DNA of 64,000 nt from Acinetobacter qingfengensis (GCF_008693185.1 NZ_VXKN01000009.1:1-64000); one strand, 5' to 3'; counted from the first letter of the stretch, positions 9,177-18,584 are shown. Notes: a model not told the origin generated them from the letters alone. Numbers and translations are program-made.

Positions 9177-11651
9177 ATGATCAGATGCTTTTTACTGGCC
9201 TGGATTCTGGGGATCAGTGCAATTGGTTTAACGGATGAAAGCTTAAATCGTTTAACATCCGTTTGGTGGTGGCCTGTTGCAATTCTGACCGGATGTGGTT
9301 ATTACTTCTTGTGGTGTAAAAGCTTGCTTCAGCCACATGCCATGTTACGTATTATGTTACAGATGATTATGATTTGTAGTGTATTTCTGGCAGGGTGGAG
9401 TTATGCCGATCAGCAGCTAAAACAATATTTAGCTTCAGAGATAAAACAAAAACAACAGATTGAAGGCATTGTTTATATTCAACAGTTAAGTGAAGGCAAG
9501 CTTCAGCAGCAACGGCAAGTTGCACAATTATTGATTCCACAACAACAGCGCAGCTTAAAGATATTACTTTATCCAAAACAAATTTATGATGAGCAAGGTG
9601 AATTACAAGGAACAACAACTGAAAATCTACAAATTGGACAGTTTTATCAGGTGACCGTGGAATTAAGGCCACCACAGGGTAATGTTAATCCGGGCGGTTT
9701 TGATACAGAACGTTGGTTATTACAGCAAAATATTCAAGGAACAGCCAGCGTACGCTTTAGTCAGCCCATCAGTGTCAGTGAAATTGAACAGCGAGGATGG
9801 TATCAATTTGTACAACAACAAAAAAGATTATTACCTCGTTGGCAATTATGGATTGAACGATTACGTCTGGACTATCGTAATTATTTGACATTAAACCAGC
9901 AGGATCAGGAACGAGCCTTGTTATTGGGGCTATTAACAGGTGACCGTATTGGAATAAATAAAGATACGACACAATTATATCAAACTATGGGGATTAGCCA
10001 TTTATTGGCCATTTCCGGCCCACATGTGTTGCTATTGGCAGCGATGTTAAGCTGGGTTTTATTACAAGGGCTACAAGTATTGATGCGTTTGGGGCATTTA
10101 CAAAAATTGTATCTGAAGGTTCCCAAACAATGGGTCTATTTACCAGTTTTTTTGTTAACCATTAGTTTTTATGTAGCATTTACCGGCTTTGAAATTCCTG
10201 CAATCCGTACATGGTTGATGGCGACTATTTGTAGTTTGGCGTTATTGTTAAATATTCATATTTCCCGATTTACTTTACTGTTATTTGCTGCATCGTGTGT
10301 ATTGTTGTGGGACAGTTTTGCCATATTGTCGGCTGCATTCTGGTTATCATTTGGAGCCTCGGCAGTGATGCTGTTTATTTATCAGGGATTGCAGCAGCCT
10401 TCTATTATGTATTCATGGTGGGAAAAATGCATACAAGCTTTGCTGATTTTATGGCAATCACAATGGCGAATTTTTTTGGCTTTATTACCGATTGTATTAT
10501 GGCAATTTAAAGCAGTATCACTGGTTTCTCCTTTAATTAATTTAATTGCTATTCCGTTTTTAACACTTGTAATTGTGCCTTTGGATATTGTGGCTGCATG
10601 TGTCTGGCAAATCTGGCCGGGACTGGCAAGCTTGGTCTGGTCATGTGCTGCGTTGGCATTGTATGTTTTTAATATGCTATTAACGTTATTTGAACCAGTT
10701 GCCAAATATCTATATTTAAGCAGTTTTCTAACATTTAATAGTTTGCTGAGTCTAAGCATGGCATTACTATTGATTTGTTTACCTTCAGGTTTAATTCCAC
10801 GCTATTGGGCTATTTTATTTTTGATTCCGATTTTATTTCAGCAACAAGCACGACCAATGCTACAACTGGATGTGTTAGATGTTGGACAAGGTCAGGCGGT
10901 ATTATTACGTACACAACGACATCAAATGTTGATTGATACAGCTAAAGGTAATCGTTCATCTGCAATGGCTTCAATGGCGCAACAACAAATTGTCCCTTTT
11001 TTGCGAGGTCAGGGTATTTATCGTTTGCATGAAGTGTTGTTGTCGCATTTGGATGATGATCATAGCGGTGGGCTCGCAACTGTCGTTGAGCAGATGAAAG
11101 TACAGCGTATTCGTGCCAATGTTGCCAATCCAGAGATTACCGATTTCCCTGGGATTCCGTTTAGTCAATGTTATCAAGGACAAAACTGGCAATGGGAGCA
11201 AGTGAAAATTGATATTTTGCATCCTTCTACCGATGATTCACGTCAAGATCAGAACGAATCTTCCTGTGTCGTATTGATTAGCGTACCTATGCAGCAAACA
11301 CTATTTCGGATTTTAATTATGGGCGATGCTGGCTGGGAAAGTGAATATAAACTGCTGCAAAGATATCCTGATTTACAAGTAGATTTAATTGTACTTGGGC
11401 ATCATGGTAGTAAATACAGTTCAGCCTATGAATTTTTGCAGGCACTTAATCCTAAAATGGCCATGATTTCTGTCGGTGCAGAAAATCGTTATGGTCATCC
11501 AACAGCGGAAGTCTTGGCAAGATTACAGGATTTAGACATTTATATGGTAGATACGATTAATGCTGGTGCAATCCATATTCAGTTGAACGATCCACAACAT
11601 ATCTGGCAATGGTCTGCTGCACGTGATGAAAAGCAATGGTTATTGCCCTGA
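9177..11651 (+). CDS. comEC: DNA internalization protein ComEC/Rec2
   Basis: ComEC forms the inner-membrane channel for single-stranded DNA in natural transformation. 824 residues, a usual length. The N-terminal third has two to three helices and an OB-like soluble part with the motif VNPGGFDTERWLL. The central ComEC domain has about eight helices with HLLAISGPHV near residue 280. The C-terminal metallo-beta-lactamase-like domain carries LSHLDDDHSGG (about 620-630) and LGHHGSKYSSAYEFL (about 740). Its last 12 bases overlap the convergent acyltransferase gene. Confidence 0.95.
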   Translation: MIRCFLLAWILGISAIGLTDESLNRLTSVWWWPVAILTGCGYYFLWCKSLLQPHAMLRIMLQMIMICSVFLAGWSYADQQLKQYLASEIKQKQQIEGIVYIQQLSEGKLQQQRQVAQLLIPQQQRSLKILLYPKQIYDEQGELQGTTTENLQIGQFYQVTVELRPPQGNVNPGGFDTERWLLQQNIQGTASVRFSQPISVSEIEQRGWYQFVQQQKRLLPRWQLWIERLRLDYRNYLTLNQQDQERALLLGLLTGDRIGINKDTTQLYQTMGISHLLAISGPHVLLLAAMLSWVLLQGLQVLMRLGHLQKLYLKVPKQWVYLPVFLLTISFYVAFTGFEIPAIRTWLMATICSLALLLNIHISRFTLLLFAASCVLLWDSFAILSAAFWLSFGASAVMLFIYQGLQQPSIMYSWWEKCIQALLILWQSQWRIFLALLPIVLWQFKAVSLVSPLINLIAIPFLTLVIVPLDIVAACVWQIWPGLASLVWSCAALALYVFNMLLTLFEPVAKYLYLSSFLTFNSLLSLSMALLLICLPSGLIPRYWAILFLIPILFQQQARPMLQLDVLDVGQGQAVLLRTQRHQMLIDTAKGNRSSAMASMAQQQIVPFLRGQGIYRLHEVLLSHLDDDHSGGLATVVEQMKVQRIRANVANPEITDFPGIPFSQCYQGQNWQWEQVKIDILHPSTDDSRQDQNESSCVVLISVPMQQTLFRILIMGDAGWESEYKLLQRYPDLQVDLIVLGHHGSKYSSAYEFLQALNPKMAMISVGAENRYGHPTAEVLARLQDLDIYMVDTINAGAIHIQLNDPQHIWQWSAARDEKQWLLP

Positions 11652-12587
11652 CAGGTAATGGTTGTCTGCCTGCATTTTTCGAATAATTGTAATGGCTTGC
11701 TCGTAAGGTAGATCGTAAATTCTGCGTAAGTCAGGATTTGCCTTAAAACGTTTATAGCTCCAATGGTAATGTTCAGGATAACGGTGGATTAAATTCTCCA
11801 TCGCTTCATGGATCAAAGCTGTACCATTAGTCTGACGATCTTGAATTTGTTCAGGCAACGATTCAATAAACATGTCAAACCCACCGTTGTCATTACGAAA
11901 AGCATAAAGCAATAACGCAGAGGCTTTGGTTTTTTGTACCATTTTTGCAATTAAATGGCTGGAATATAACGGTATACCAAACCAGTTGGTAAAATCACCT
12001 TCAAAATCCGGACTATGATCTGGCAAAATTGCTGTTGTACCACCTTGTTTTAAAGTTTTAAAAACCTGTTTGACACCGGTTTCGTCCGTCGGCACTAGAT
12101 TTGCTTTTTGACGACTACGCGCTTCTCGTACAAATTGATCAACAGCAGTATTTTTTAATGGCTTATACATGATGGTCATGGGTGTATATTGACTTACCCA
12201 TGCATTCATGACTTCCCATGTACCAAAATGTGGAATGACCAGTACAACACCATGACCTTTTTCTATTGCATCACGCAGATACTTCTCACCTTCAACATAA
12301 TGAATTCGATCAATATTTTGCTGGGTAGAACTGCCCCAAATTTTAAAAAATTCAAAATAAGCGGTCATTTCATTAATGGCAGCCTGCTTTCGCAGTTGTT
12401 CATTTTTTTGTGCAGAAATATCTGGAAAAGCAATATCCAGATTCAGGCGGGCAGCATGAAGTGTTTTTGCTTTGGTCAGATTAATCAGTGTATAGGTCAG
12501 TCCCTTGGCAATACCCTGCAAAAAACGAATCGGTAATTTGCTTACAGTTTTAATTAAGGTGACAAGCCCTGGCGGTTGTTTGTGCAT
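11640..12587 (-). CDS. LpxL/HtrB-type lipid A acyltransferase family protein
   Basis: 315 residues from the ATG at 12587; the frame extends seven codons to a TTG. Members add secondary acyl chains to lipid A (or related lipids) at the inner membrane. The HX4E catalytic motif is H120-FGTW-E125, preceded by GVVLVIPH. The motif for the second acyl-binding block (LPDHSPDFEG) is about residue 180. It has no strong N-terminal helix. Which acyl chain or acceptor it uses cannot be read from the sequence. The 3' end overlaps comEC by 12 bases. Confidence 0.85.
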   Translation of the reverse strand: MHKQPPGLVTLIKTVSKLPIRFLQGIAKGLTYTLINLTKAKTLHAARLNLDIAFPDISAQKNEQLRKQAAINEMTAYFEFFKIWGSSTQQNIDRIHYVEGEKYLRDAIEKGHGVVLVIPHFGTWEVMNAWVSQYTPMTIMYKPLKNTAVDQFVREARSRQKANLVPTDETGVKQVFKTLKQGGTTAILPDHSPDFEGDFTNWFGIPLYSSHLIAKMVQKTKASALLLYAFRNDNGGFDMFIESLPEQIQDRQTNGTALIHEAMENLIHRYPEHYHWSYKRFKANPDLRRIYDLPYEQAITIIRKMQADNHYLSGQ

Positions 12588-12740
12588 AACAAAAATAAAA
12601 TTAAACAAGTCAGAAAAATAAATATGTGTTGGGTATTATATGCTGTAATGTGACAGATATAAAATATGTACGTGTATAGCATTGTATCGATTAACATATC
12701 TGTCAACAATTAAGCACATTGATTAAATCAGGATCATTTT

Positions 12741-13766
12741 ATGTCTGAATGGCCACCCAAACCTCCCGTGGACTCACAAAAATCAACAGAAACATCACAA
12801 CCTACTGGGCAAGAATGGAAAATTCTGGAAAAAGCGGTTCTTTCTTCTGTTGAAGAGCAGCGCCGCGCCCGCCGTTGGGGAATTTTCTTTAAGTTATTGA
12901 CTTTTATTTATTTATTGGTGATGGTGGTATTGCTGGGGAGAGGGTGTAGTACAACAACTGAGGAAAATAGCTCGGGAGTGACTGCTGCACACATTGCCGT
13001 GGTTGATATTCAGGGTACTATTGGTAGCGATAAAAATAGTGTAAATAGTGAAGATACCAATCGTGCCTTAAAGCGTGCTTTTAGTGCTTTAGGTAGTCAG
13101 GCGATTGTTCTTAATATTAATTCTCCTGGTGGTTCTCCTGTACAGTCAGATGAAATTTGGCAAGAAATACGTTATCAAAAACAACAATATCCGGATAAAA
13201 AAGTATATGCCGTGATCAGTGATATGGGGGCATCGGGTGCGTATTACATCGCATCAGCGGCTGATCAAATTTATGTCAATCCATCCAGTATTGTTGGTTC
13301 AATTGGCGTAATCATGCCAAATTATGGTGTTTCAGAACTGGCTAAAAAATTAGGTGTAGAGGATCGAACCTTGACTTCTGGTGAGCATAAAGCCGTATTG
13401 AGTATGACCAAACCGATTAACCCTGATGAAAAAGCACATGTACAGGCTTTGCTGGACAATGTACATCAACATTTTATTGATGCGGTTAAAGCTGGGCGTG
13501 GAAGTCGTCTGAAAACTAATACACCAGATTTATTTTCAGGTCTATTCTGGACAGGTGATCAAGCCATCAAACTTGGACTGGCGGATAAAACGGGTAATCT
13601 CACCACTTTATCCCGTGAATTGAAACTCAATAAAAAAGTTGACTATACAGTACAACGTAATCCGCTAGAGGCAATTTTAGGTAAAATGGGAACAGCTGTT
13701 GGACAGGGAATCGGTCAATCGATTAGCCAGCAGGTTGAAGCACAATCTCAGGTCACTTTACAATGA
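12741..13766 (+). CDS. sppA: Signal peptide peptidase SppA, short form (family S49)
   Basis: Membrane-anchored serine protease that degrades signal peptides. 341 residues, with one helix at about 48-66 after a cytoplasmic proline-rich N-terminus. The Ser/Lys dyad is likely Ser165 (MGASGAYYIA) and Lys217 (SGEHKAVLS). The nearby SSIVGSIGV motif is typical of S49. Short forms like this assemble as octamers. AGGA lies eight bases before the ATG. The hydrolase gene overlaps its stop by four bases (ATGA). Confidence 0.92.
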   Translation: MSEWPPKPPVDSQKSTETSQPTGQEWKILEKAVLSSVEEQRRARRWGIFFKLLTFIYLLVMVVLLGRGCSTTTEENSSGVTAAHIAVVDIQGTIGSDKNSVNSEDTNRALKRAFSALGSQAIVLNINSPGGSPVQSDEIWQEIRYQKQQYPDKKVYAVISDMGASGAYYIASAADQIYVNPSSIVGSIGVIMPNYGVSELAKKLGVEDRTLTSGEHKAVLSMTKPINPDEKAHVQALLDNVHQHFIDAVKAGRGSRLKTNTPDLFSGLFWTGDQAIKLGLADKTGNLTTLSRELKLNKKVDYTVQRNPLEAILGKMGTAVGQGIGQSISQQVEAQSQVTLQ

Positions 13767-14557
13767 AACCAGTCATTCACTTTGCGCATGCCAATGGTAT
13801 TCCATCGCAGACTTATCAACCTCTATTTGATGCATTATCTGATCAATACGAGGTAATTTATGTGCCATTACTGGGGATTAATGAGTTGTATCCAGTGGAT
13901 GACCAATGGAAATTATTGACGCAGCAAGTGATTGACAGTATTGAGTTACAAAATCAGGGACAGCAGGTCATTGCTGTCGGTCATTCTCTGGGTGCCTTGT
14001 TAAGTTATCAGGCAGCACAGTTACGTCCTGATTTGATAAAGCAAGTGATTATGCTTGATCCGCCATTAATTATGGGAACAGCTTCTCTGGCATTACATTT
14101 GGCTAAATATGCTGGAAGTGGATTTATGGATAAGTTTACACCGGCTGGCTTGTCCGCTCGCCGGCGAGATCACTGGCAAAATCGTGAAGATGCAGCTATA
14201 AGACTACGTCAGCGTGGCTTCTTTAAAGAGTTTGATCAGGATTGTTTCGATGCCTATATCCGTTATGGATTATGTGATGATTTACATCAAGGTGGAGTGA
14301 CCCTGACCATTCCTAAACGGGTAGAAGTCGAAATTTTTCGTAAGATGCCATCTTTATGGTGGTTACCTGGGATAGTATCGAGTAAAGTAACGGTAGATCA
14401 AGTGGTGGGAAATCAAAGTCCTTTTCTAAAGCAAAAAAATCCACAAAAAGCACAGAAGAAACTTGGGATCACATACCATCTTGTTGAAGGTGGGCACATG
14501 TTTCCTCTGCAATATCCCAAACAAACAGTACAAACAATTAAGCAGTTAATTAAATAA
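13763..14557 (+). CDS. Alpha/beta hydrolase
   Basis: 264 residues with the fold of the alpha/beta hydrolase superfamily. The nucleophile elbow is GHSLG with Ser75; an oxyanion-hole-like FAHANG is at residues 7-12; the catalytic His is in EGGHMFPLQ near residue 245. No signal peptide is seen, so it is cytoplasmic. The substrate is unknown. Translation is probably coupled to sppA through the ATGA overlap. Confidence 0.85.
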   Translation: MKPVIHFAHANGIPSQTYQPLFDALSDQYEVIYVPLLGINELYPVDDQWKLLTQQVIDSIELQNQGQQVIAVGHSLGALLSYQAAQLRPDLIKQVIMLDPPLIMGTASLALHLAKYAGSGFMDKFTPAGLSARRRDHWQNREDAAIRLRQRGFFKEFDQDCFDAYIRYGLCDDLHQGGVTLTIPKRVEVEIFRKMPSLWWLPGIVSSKVTVDQVVGNQSPFLKQKNPQKAQKKLGITYHLVEGGHMFPLQYPKQTVQTIKQLIK

Positions 14558-14942
14558 AAATTATTTTTAATGCATTAAAGATTGTTGAGAATTAATTACA
14601 TATTAAATTTAATGCTCGAATAAAAAATTTTACCTTTTATTTTGTCTGAAAATGGCTAAATGGGGAGGGGCTGCGTTAACCAGCTCCAATATGCTCATAT
14701 TGGTTTCACTGCTTGCTTTGCCTAAGGGATAATTTTTCTCCTTTTTCATTGTAAAGATCAAATTGCAGCAAATCCTGATTTGTTTATTTTTATATTGTAA
14801 TATTCATGACCATGACACAATTCTGTCATGGTTTTTTCTTTTTTATGTTATGGTGAAATTTAAACAGGTATAACTTAAAAATCGAATGATGAATAAGGTC
14901 ATCAAAAATTTATATTAAAATTTTAGCAATCAAGGAGATGAT
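14558..14942 (+). other. Non-coding region with possible structured RNA
   Basis: No gene is seen in these 385 bases. Two short stems lie next to each other: GGGGCTG (14667-14673) with CAGCTCC (14681-14687), and CCAATAT (14686-14692) with ATATTGG (14697-14703) around a GCTC loop. They share two bases. A pyrimidine-rich stretch and an intrinsic terminator at 14810-14838 follow, then about 100 AT-rich bases and a strong AAGGAG for the symporter. The arrangement would suit a small RNA of about 150-180 bases or the 3' UTR of the hydrolase transcript. Confidence 0.4.
14810..14838 (+). terminator. Intrinsic terminator before the phosphate symporter
   Basis: CCATGACA (14810-14817) and TGTCATGG (14824-14831) form a perfect 8-bp stem followed by six T. 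It ends transcription arriving from the sppA-hydrolase operon or from a small RNA. Confidence 0.85.
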
Positions 14943-16529
14943 GTGCTTGCAGTTGTCCTTCAATTAAGCGGTGGTATTGGTTTATTTTTATTGGGTATGA
15001 CTTTATTGACCGATAGTTTAAAGGCATTGGCTGGGGATAGCCTGCGTCAATGGTTGGCTCGATTTACAGGATCTTCCTTTAAAGCGATGCTTTCCGGTAT
15101 TGGTTTTACACTGGTGGTACAATCTTCCACAGCCACTACATTAGCAACAATTGGCTTTGTTAGTGCTGGCGTGCTTAGTTTTAGCCAAGCAATTGGTATT
15201 ATTATTGGCGCTAATATCGGTACAACCAGTACAGGTTGGTTGGTTGCTTTTCTGGGATTAAAATTTTCCATTGCAAATATTGCATTACCCTTAGTGGCAT
15301 TGGGTGCCATGCTTAAATTATTGGGACGAGATCAATTGGCCTTGTCCGGTCTGGCCTTGGCTGGTTTTGCGTTGTTATTTATGGGAATTGATCAGTTACA
15401 AGTTGCTATGGCCGGTTTTGCTGAGCAAGTAAATTTATCACAATGGTCCAATGATGGTTTTGCAACACGATTAATTTTGATTCTGATTGGACTGGTAATG
15501 ACCATTTTATTACAGTCTTCCAGTGCAGCTGTGACAGCTACTCTTGCAGCGTTAGCAAGCCAAGCCATTGATTTACCACAAGCAATGGCACTGGTGATTG
15601 GACAGAATATTGGTACAGTGGCCACCGCAGTATTGGCGGCAGTTGGTGCAACTACCAGTGCAAAACGTACTGCTGCGGTACATGTGGTTTTCAATATAGT
15701 GACAGCTATTTTTGCTTTATTTGTATTAATGCCTGTTATGTTGTGGTTGTTTCAGCATACTGTGCTGGCAGATTGGGATCATGTGGTGATGCTTGCAGCA
15801 TTTCATACGGCATTTAGCTTAATGGGTGCATTATTGTTTATGCCATTTATTCCACAATTTCAGCAATTGATCATTAAATTAATTCCTGAGAAAAATCAAA
15901 ATAATACACGTTATCTAGATGAAACTTTATTTGCAGTGCCAGCATTGGCAATTTCTGCAACAGAGCAGGCGATTCGCGATAGTTTGGCAGATTATTACCG
16001 TATGATTGTCAAGGCCTTGCAAGGGCAAGTTTTGGCTGTAATGATGAGCAATCGTGAGCTTGACCGGGTTCTGACTACAGTAGAACAGTATCTGCAAAAA
16101 ATGCCTGTTCCTCAGGCACAAGTTGATCAGCAGCACCTTACAACTTTATTGCGCTTGATTATGTATAGCAAAGTATTGCGAGATGATTTTCAATATCTTG
16201 AATATGTTGATGTTTTACCAAAATACTTGAAACCAGAAGTTCTACAACCCTTGATTATTCATCTACAAAGTATGGTGCTTGGTCTAAAACAGCAGCCGAT
16301 GGAAAAAATGAATAGTGTTGATCTGATTGCTTGGCAAAATCTGGTACAACAGCTAAAACAACAACAACCACAATATCGCCAACATATTGTTGAAAATTCG
16401 GTACATGCACAATTAAATGCGGCTGAAGCATTAGATGCCATGATTGCAGAACGTTGGTTAGAGCGTTTACTGGAGCATAGCATCAAAATTGCTTATTTAT
16501 TACAGCATCAGGATGAAGTCATGAGCTAA
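14943..16529 (+). CDS. Na+/phosphate cotransporter family protein with PhoU-like tail
   Basis: 528 residues, NptA/YjbB family. Two inverted repeats of the Na_Pi_cotrans domain are marked by QSSTATT (about residue 60) and QSSSAAVTA (about residue 190), the residues that bind Na+ and phosphate in this family. About eight membrane helices span residues 1-310. The C-terminal 200 residues are helical and soluble, like PhoU. The start is GTG at 14943 with AGGAG five bases before it; an ATG at 14938 is in another frame. It abuts the next gene tail to tail. Confidence 0.9.
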   Translation: MLAVVLQLSGGIGLFLLGMTLLTDSLKALAGDSLRQWLARFTGSSFKAMLSGIGFTLVVQSSTATTLATIGFVSAGVLSFSQAIGIIIGANIGTTSTGWLVAFLGLKFSIANIALPLVALGAMLKLLGRDQLALSGLALAGFALLFMGIDQLQVAMAGFAEQVNLSQWSNDGFATRLILILIGLVMTILLQSSSAAVTATLAALASQAIDLPQAMALVIGQNIGTVATAVLAAVGATTSAKRTAAVHVVFNIVTAIFALFVLMPVMLWLFQHTVLADWDHVVMLAAFHTAFSLMGALLFMPFIPQFQQLIIKLIPEKNQNNTRYLDETLFAVPALAISATEQAIRDSLADYYRMIVKALQGQVLAVMMSNRELDRVLTTVEQYLQKMPVPQAQVDQQHLTTLLRLIMYSKVLRDDFQYLEYVDVLPKYLKPEVLQPLIIHLQSMVLGLKQQPMEKMNSVDLIAWQNLVQQLKQQQPQYRQHIVENSVHAQLNAAEALDAMIAERWLERLLEHSIKIAYLLQHQDEVMS

Positions 16530-17909
16530 TCAAGGATGTAATTGATGTCTGGCATGTTTCAGTGCGGTGCGTAAACCTTCTTCCATTGTAGGATGATAAA
16601 ACGGTTTATCCAGACAATCTGTCAATGTCACTTGTTCAGTGATCATCCAATTTAATAAATGTGCAAAATGTTCTGCTTGATGAACAAATAACTCTGCTCC
16701 CAGAATTTTTTCGGATTGTCGATCTACGTAAATTTCTACAGCGCCCTGATTTTTGCCTAAAACCAATGCACGACCTTGTTTTTCAAAAGATACAAAACCT
16801 GTGACAAAATCAGTTTTATCTTGCTTAAGCTGTTGATAATTGCGTCCAACACTGGCCATTTCTGGAGAGCAAAATACAATGGCAAGTGGTGTTAGGGTTT
16901 TTACAGCCTGAATCTGTGGATAATTTAGGCAGTTATCCACGAGTTTTTTGCCTTCATGTGCTGCTTCATGTTGTATTGGTGTGTTGGTATATGCATCTCC
17001 TGCAACAAAAATTGGCAATTGTCCCAACTGCTTGGTTTTTGAATCAATGGGTAAATCTTTTATATCTTTAAACCTAGAATCTATTTGATAAAGTTTTAAA
17101 CTTTCCAGTAATGAATGACGTCCAGTCGCAACCAGTAGATAATCGACTAGCAGATCTTGTGGTTTATTCTGAGCATCTTTAAAACTTAACTGCACCTGTT
17201 GATCTTTTCGTTGTACTTGGTACGGTAAAGTCTCAAAGCGAATATCCAGTTCCTTGGTTAAAATATGCTGTGCCAAGCCTTGTAATTGTGGTGAGCTAAG
17301 AGAACCGACTTTTTTACTCCGGGCAAAAATGCTGACTTGAACGCCTAATCGATGCAACGCTTGCGCCAACTCAATCGCAATCACACCGCTACCAATCACA
17401 GCGATACGTTCTGGAAGTTGTGGTAATTCAAAAATCTGATCTGTGGTGATCAAACGATCACCTAATTGTTTTTTCCATTGCTGATCATAATTCGGTGTAG
17501 AGCCTACAGCCAGAATAAAACTTCTTGCCTGATAAGATTGTCCATTCACTTCTATGGTATTCGCATCTACAAAATGAGCTTTACCAGAAACCTTATGCTT
17601 TGCCGGCCAGTTTTCCACATCTTTGAGTGTGGCAGCAGTAAAACGATCGCGTAATTGCCGTACATGCGACATAACTTTTGATGTATCTGCATTGAGTTCA
17701 ATGTCAAGACCTACAGCGTTTGCGGTCTTGGCATCATGTAAACGATTTGCTGTAGAAATCAGCACCTTGCTCGGCATACAGCCAACACGGGCACAAGTGG
17801 TGTCCCAAGGACCGTCATTAATAATGAGTATATTTTGCGTATCACGAACAGCTTGTTTATATGCATTAATTCCCGCAGTGCCCGCACCAATAATAATCAA
17901 GTCATACAT
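16530..17909 (-). CDS. Dihydrolipoamide-dehydrogenase-like flavoprotein oxidoreductase
   Basis: 459 residues with the full class I pyridine nucleotide-disulfide oxidoreductase layout. The FAD motif IIIGAGTAG opens the protein; the redox disulfide is Cys39/Cys44 in CARVGCMPSK; the NAD(P) motif is VIGSGVIAIELA (about residue 175); GDAYTNTPIQHEA is the second FAD motif; and FYHPTMEEG near the end carries the His-Glu pair. It is not next to any 2-oxo acid dehydrogenase gene, and its active-site motif differs from the usual TCLNVGCIPSK. It may therefore be a stand-alone reductase of the YkgC/mercuric-reductase-like group rather than the E3 subunit. Confidence 0.8.
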   Translation of the reverse strand: MYDLIIIGAGTAGINAYKQAVRDTQNILIINDGPWDTTCARVGCMPSKVLISTANRLHDAKTANAVGLDIELNADTSKVMSHVRQLRDRFTAATLKDVENWPAKHKVSGKAHFVDANTIEVNGQSYQARSFILAVGSTPNYDQQWKKQLGDRLITTDQIFELPQLPERIAVIGSGVIAIELAQALHRLGVQVSIFARSKKVGSLSSPQLQGLAQHILTKELDIRFETLPYQVQRKDQQVQLSFKDAQNKPQDLLVDYLLVATGRHSLLESLKLYQIDSRFKDIKDLPIDSKTKQLGQLPIFVAGDAYTNTPIQHEAAHEGKKLVDNCLNYPQIQAVKTLTPLAIVFCSPEMASVGRNYQQLKQDKTDFVTGFVSFEKQGRALVLGKNQGAVEIYVDRQSEKILGAELFVHQAEHFAHLLNWMITEQVTLTDCLDKPFYHPTMEEGLRTALKHARHQLHP

Positions 17910-18052
17910 ATTGTTATCCAGTAAAGTTATTGTCTATGTTGTTTTAAATATAACTAAAGACAGAGAAAGACATTGCTGACTTTATCAATATAATTGTAAT
18001 AAATTGATATCTGGATCAATTAAATCGTATTAAAAAACAAAATTAATGATTT

Positions 18053-18154
18053 TTATGTTCCCATCATGATGGTTGCTGTAGGGCGTATCGGCATAGATTG
18101 ACATGCACTTAAACAAAAAATAAACATGATGATCAATAAAATATTTTTCCTCAT
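18053..18154 (-). CDS. Small lipoprotein, 33 residues
   Basis: ATG at 18154 with AGGAG six bases upstream; stop at 18053-18055. The peptide is a classical lipoprotein signal: MRKN, a hydrophobic core LLIIMFIFC, then lipobox LSAC with Cys18. The mature part is only 16 residues (CQSMPIRPTATIMMGT). No family is recognised. Such tiny lipoproteins (entericidin-like in size) are often missed. It lies alone between the flavoprotein and the DUF442 gene. Confidence 0.6.
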   Translation of the reverse strand: MRKNILLIIMFIFCLSACQSMPIRPTATIMMGT

Positions 18155-18174
18155 TAAAAACTCCTATGAATGAA

Positions 18175-18210
18175 TAAAAGCCATAGTTAAACTAAAAGAA
18201 TTCACTATGG
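18175..18210 (-). terminator. Possible terminator after the DUF442 gene
   Basis: On the minus strand CCATAGT (18204-18210) pairs with ACTATGG (18181-18187) over a 16-base loop that can extend the stem by two A-T pairs, followed by CTTTTATT. It lies between the DUF442 gene and the 33-residue lipoprotein. Confidence 0.45.
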
Positions 18211-18248
18211 CCATTGGGGGTATTTTAGAAATTAATAGAGTCTAAGCA

Positions 18249-18584
18249 TTAGTCATCAAGCAAATCCATTTGTTTTGCAAGTTGATAAAGATTGTTGGAA
18301 CGATTGCCTGTTCTACAAAACATTAGGATAGGTTTTGGTAATTCGTTAAAATGATTAGCAAAAGTGCGCACATCAATTTCACTAATTTGTCCGGAAATGA
18401 CAGGTTGATAAACATAGTCCAGACCTGCTGCACGGGCAGCCTCTTCAATTTGTGCAGAGGTCGGTTGTTCAGCGCCACCTTCCAAGTCAGGACGATTATT
18501 AATAACCGATTTAAACCCTTTTTCAACCACCTGAGAAATTTGTTCCGGAGAAATTTGACCTGCGAAACCAACGTGTTGATCCAT
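18249..18584 (-). CDS. DUF442 / TIGR01244 phosphatase-like protein
   Basis: 111 residues matching the beta-lactamase-hydrolase-like phosphatase domain. The CX5R signature of cysteine phosphatases is C90-RTGN-R95-S; it follows PILMF as in the protein tyrosine phosphatase fold. The N-terminal GQISPEQI and INNRPDLEG are family motifs. In other bacteria this domain is fused to a persulfide dioxygenase (Blh), so sulfide metabolism is a possible role. Here it stands alone. Confidence 0.85.
   Translation of the reverse strand: MDQHVGFAGQISPEQISQVVEKGFKSVINNRPDLEGGAEQPTSAQIEEAARAAGLDYVYQPVISGQISEIDVRTFANHFNELPKPILMFCRTGNRSNNLYQLAKQMDLLDD

Noticed and set aside
10382..10759. 125-codon frame antisense to comEC
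   Set aside because: Shadow of a membrane-protein gene; no SD and no coherent domain.
12189..12536. 115-codon frame opposite the LpxL-type gene
   Set aside because: Antisense shadow without start signals.
15392..15694. Alanine-rich frame opposite the phosphate symporter
   Set aside because: Complement of the hydrophobic symporter codons.
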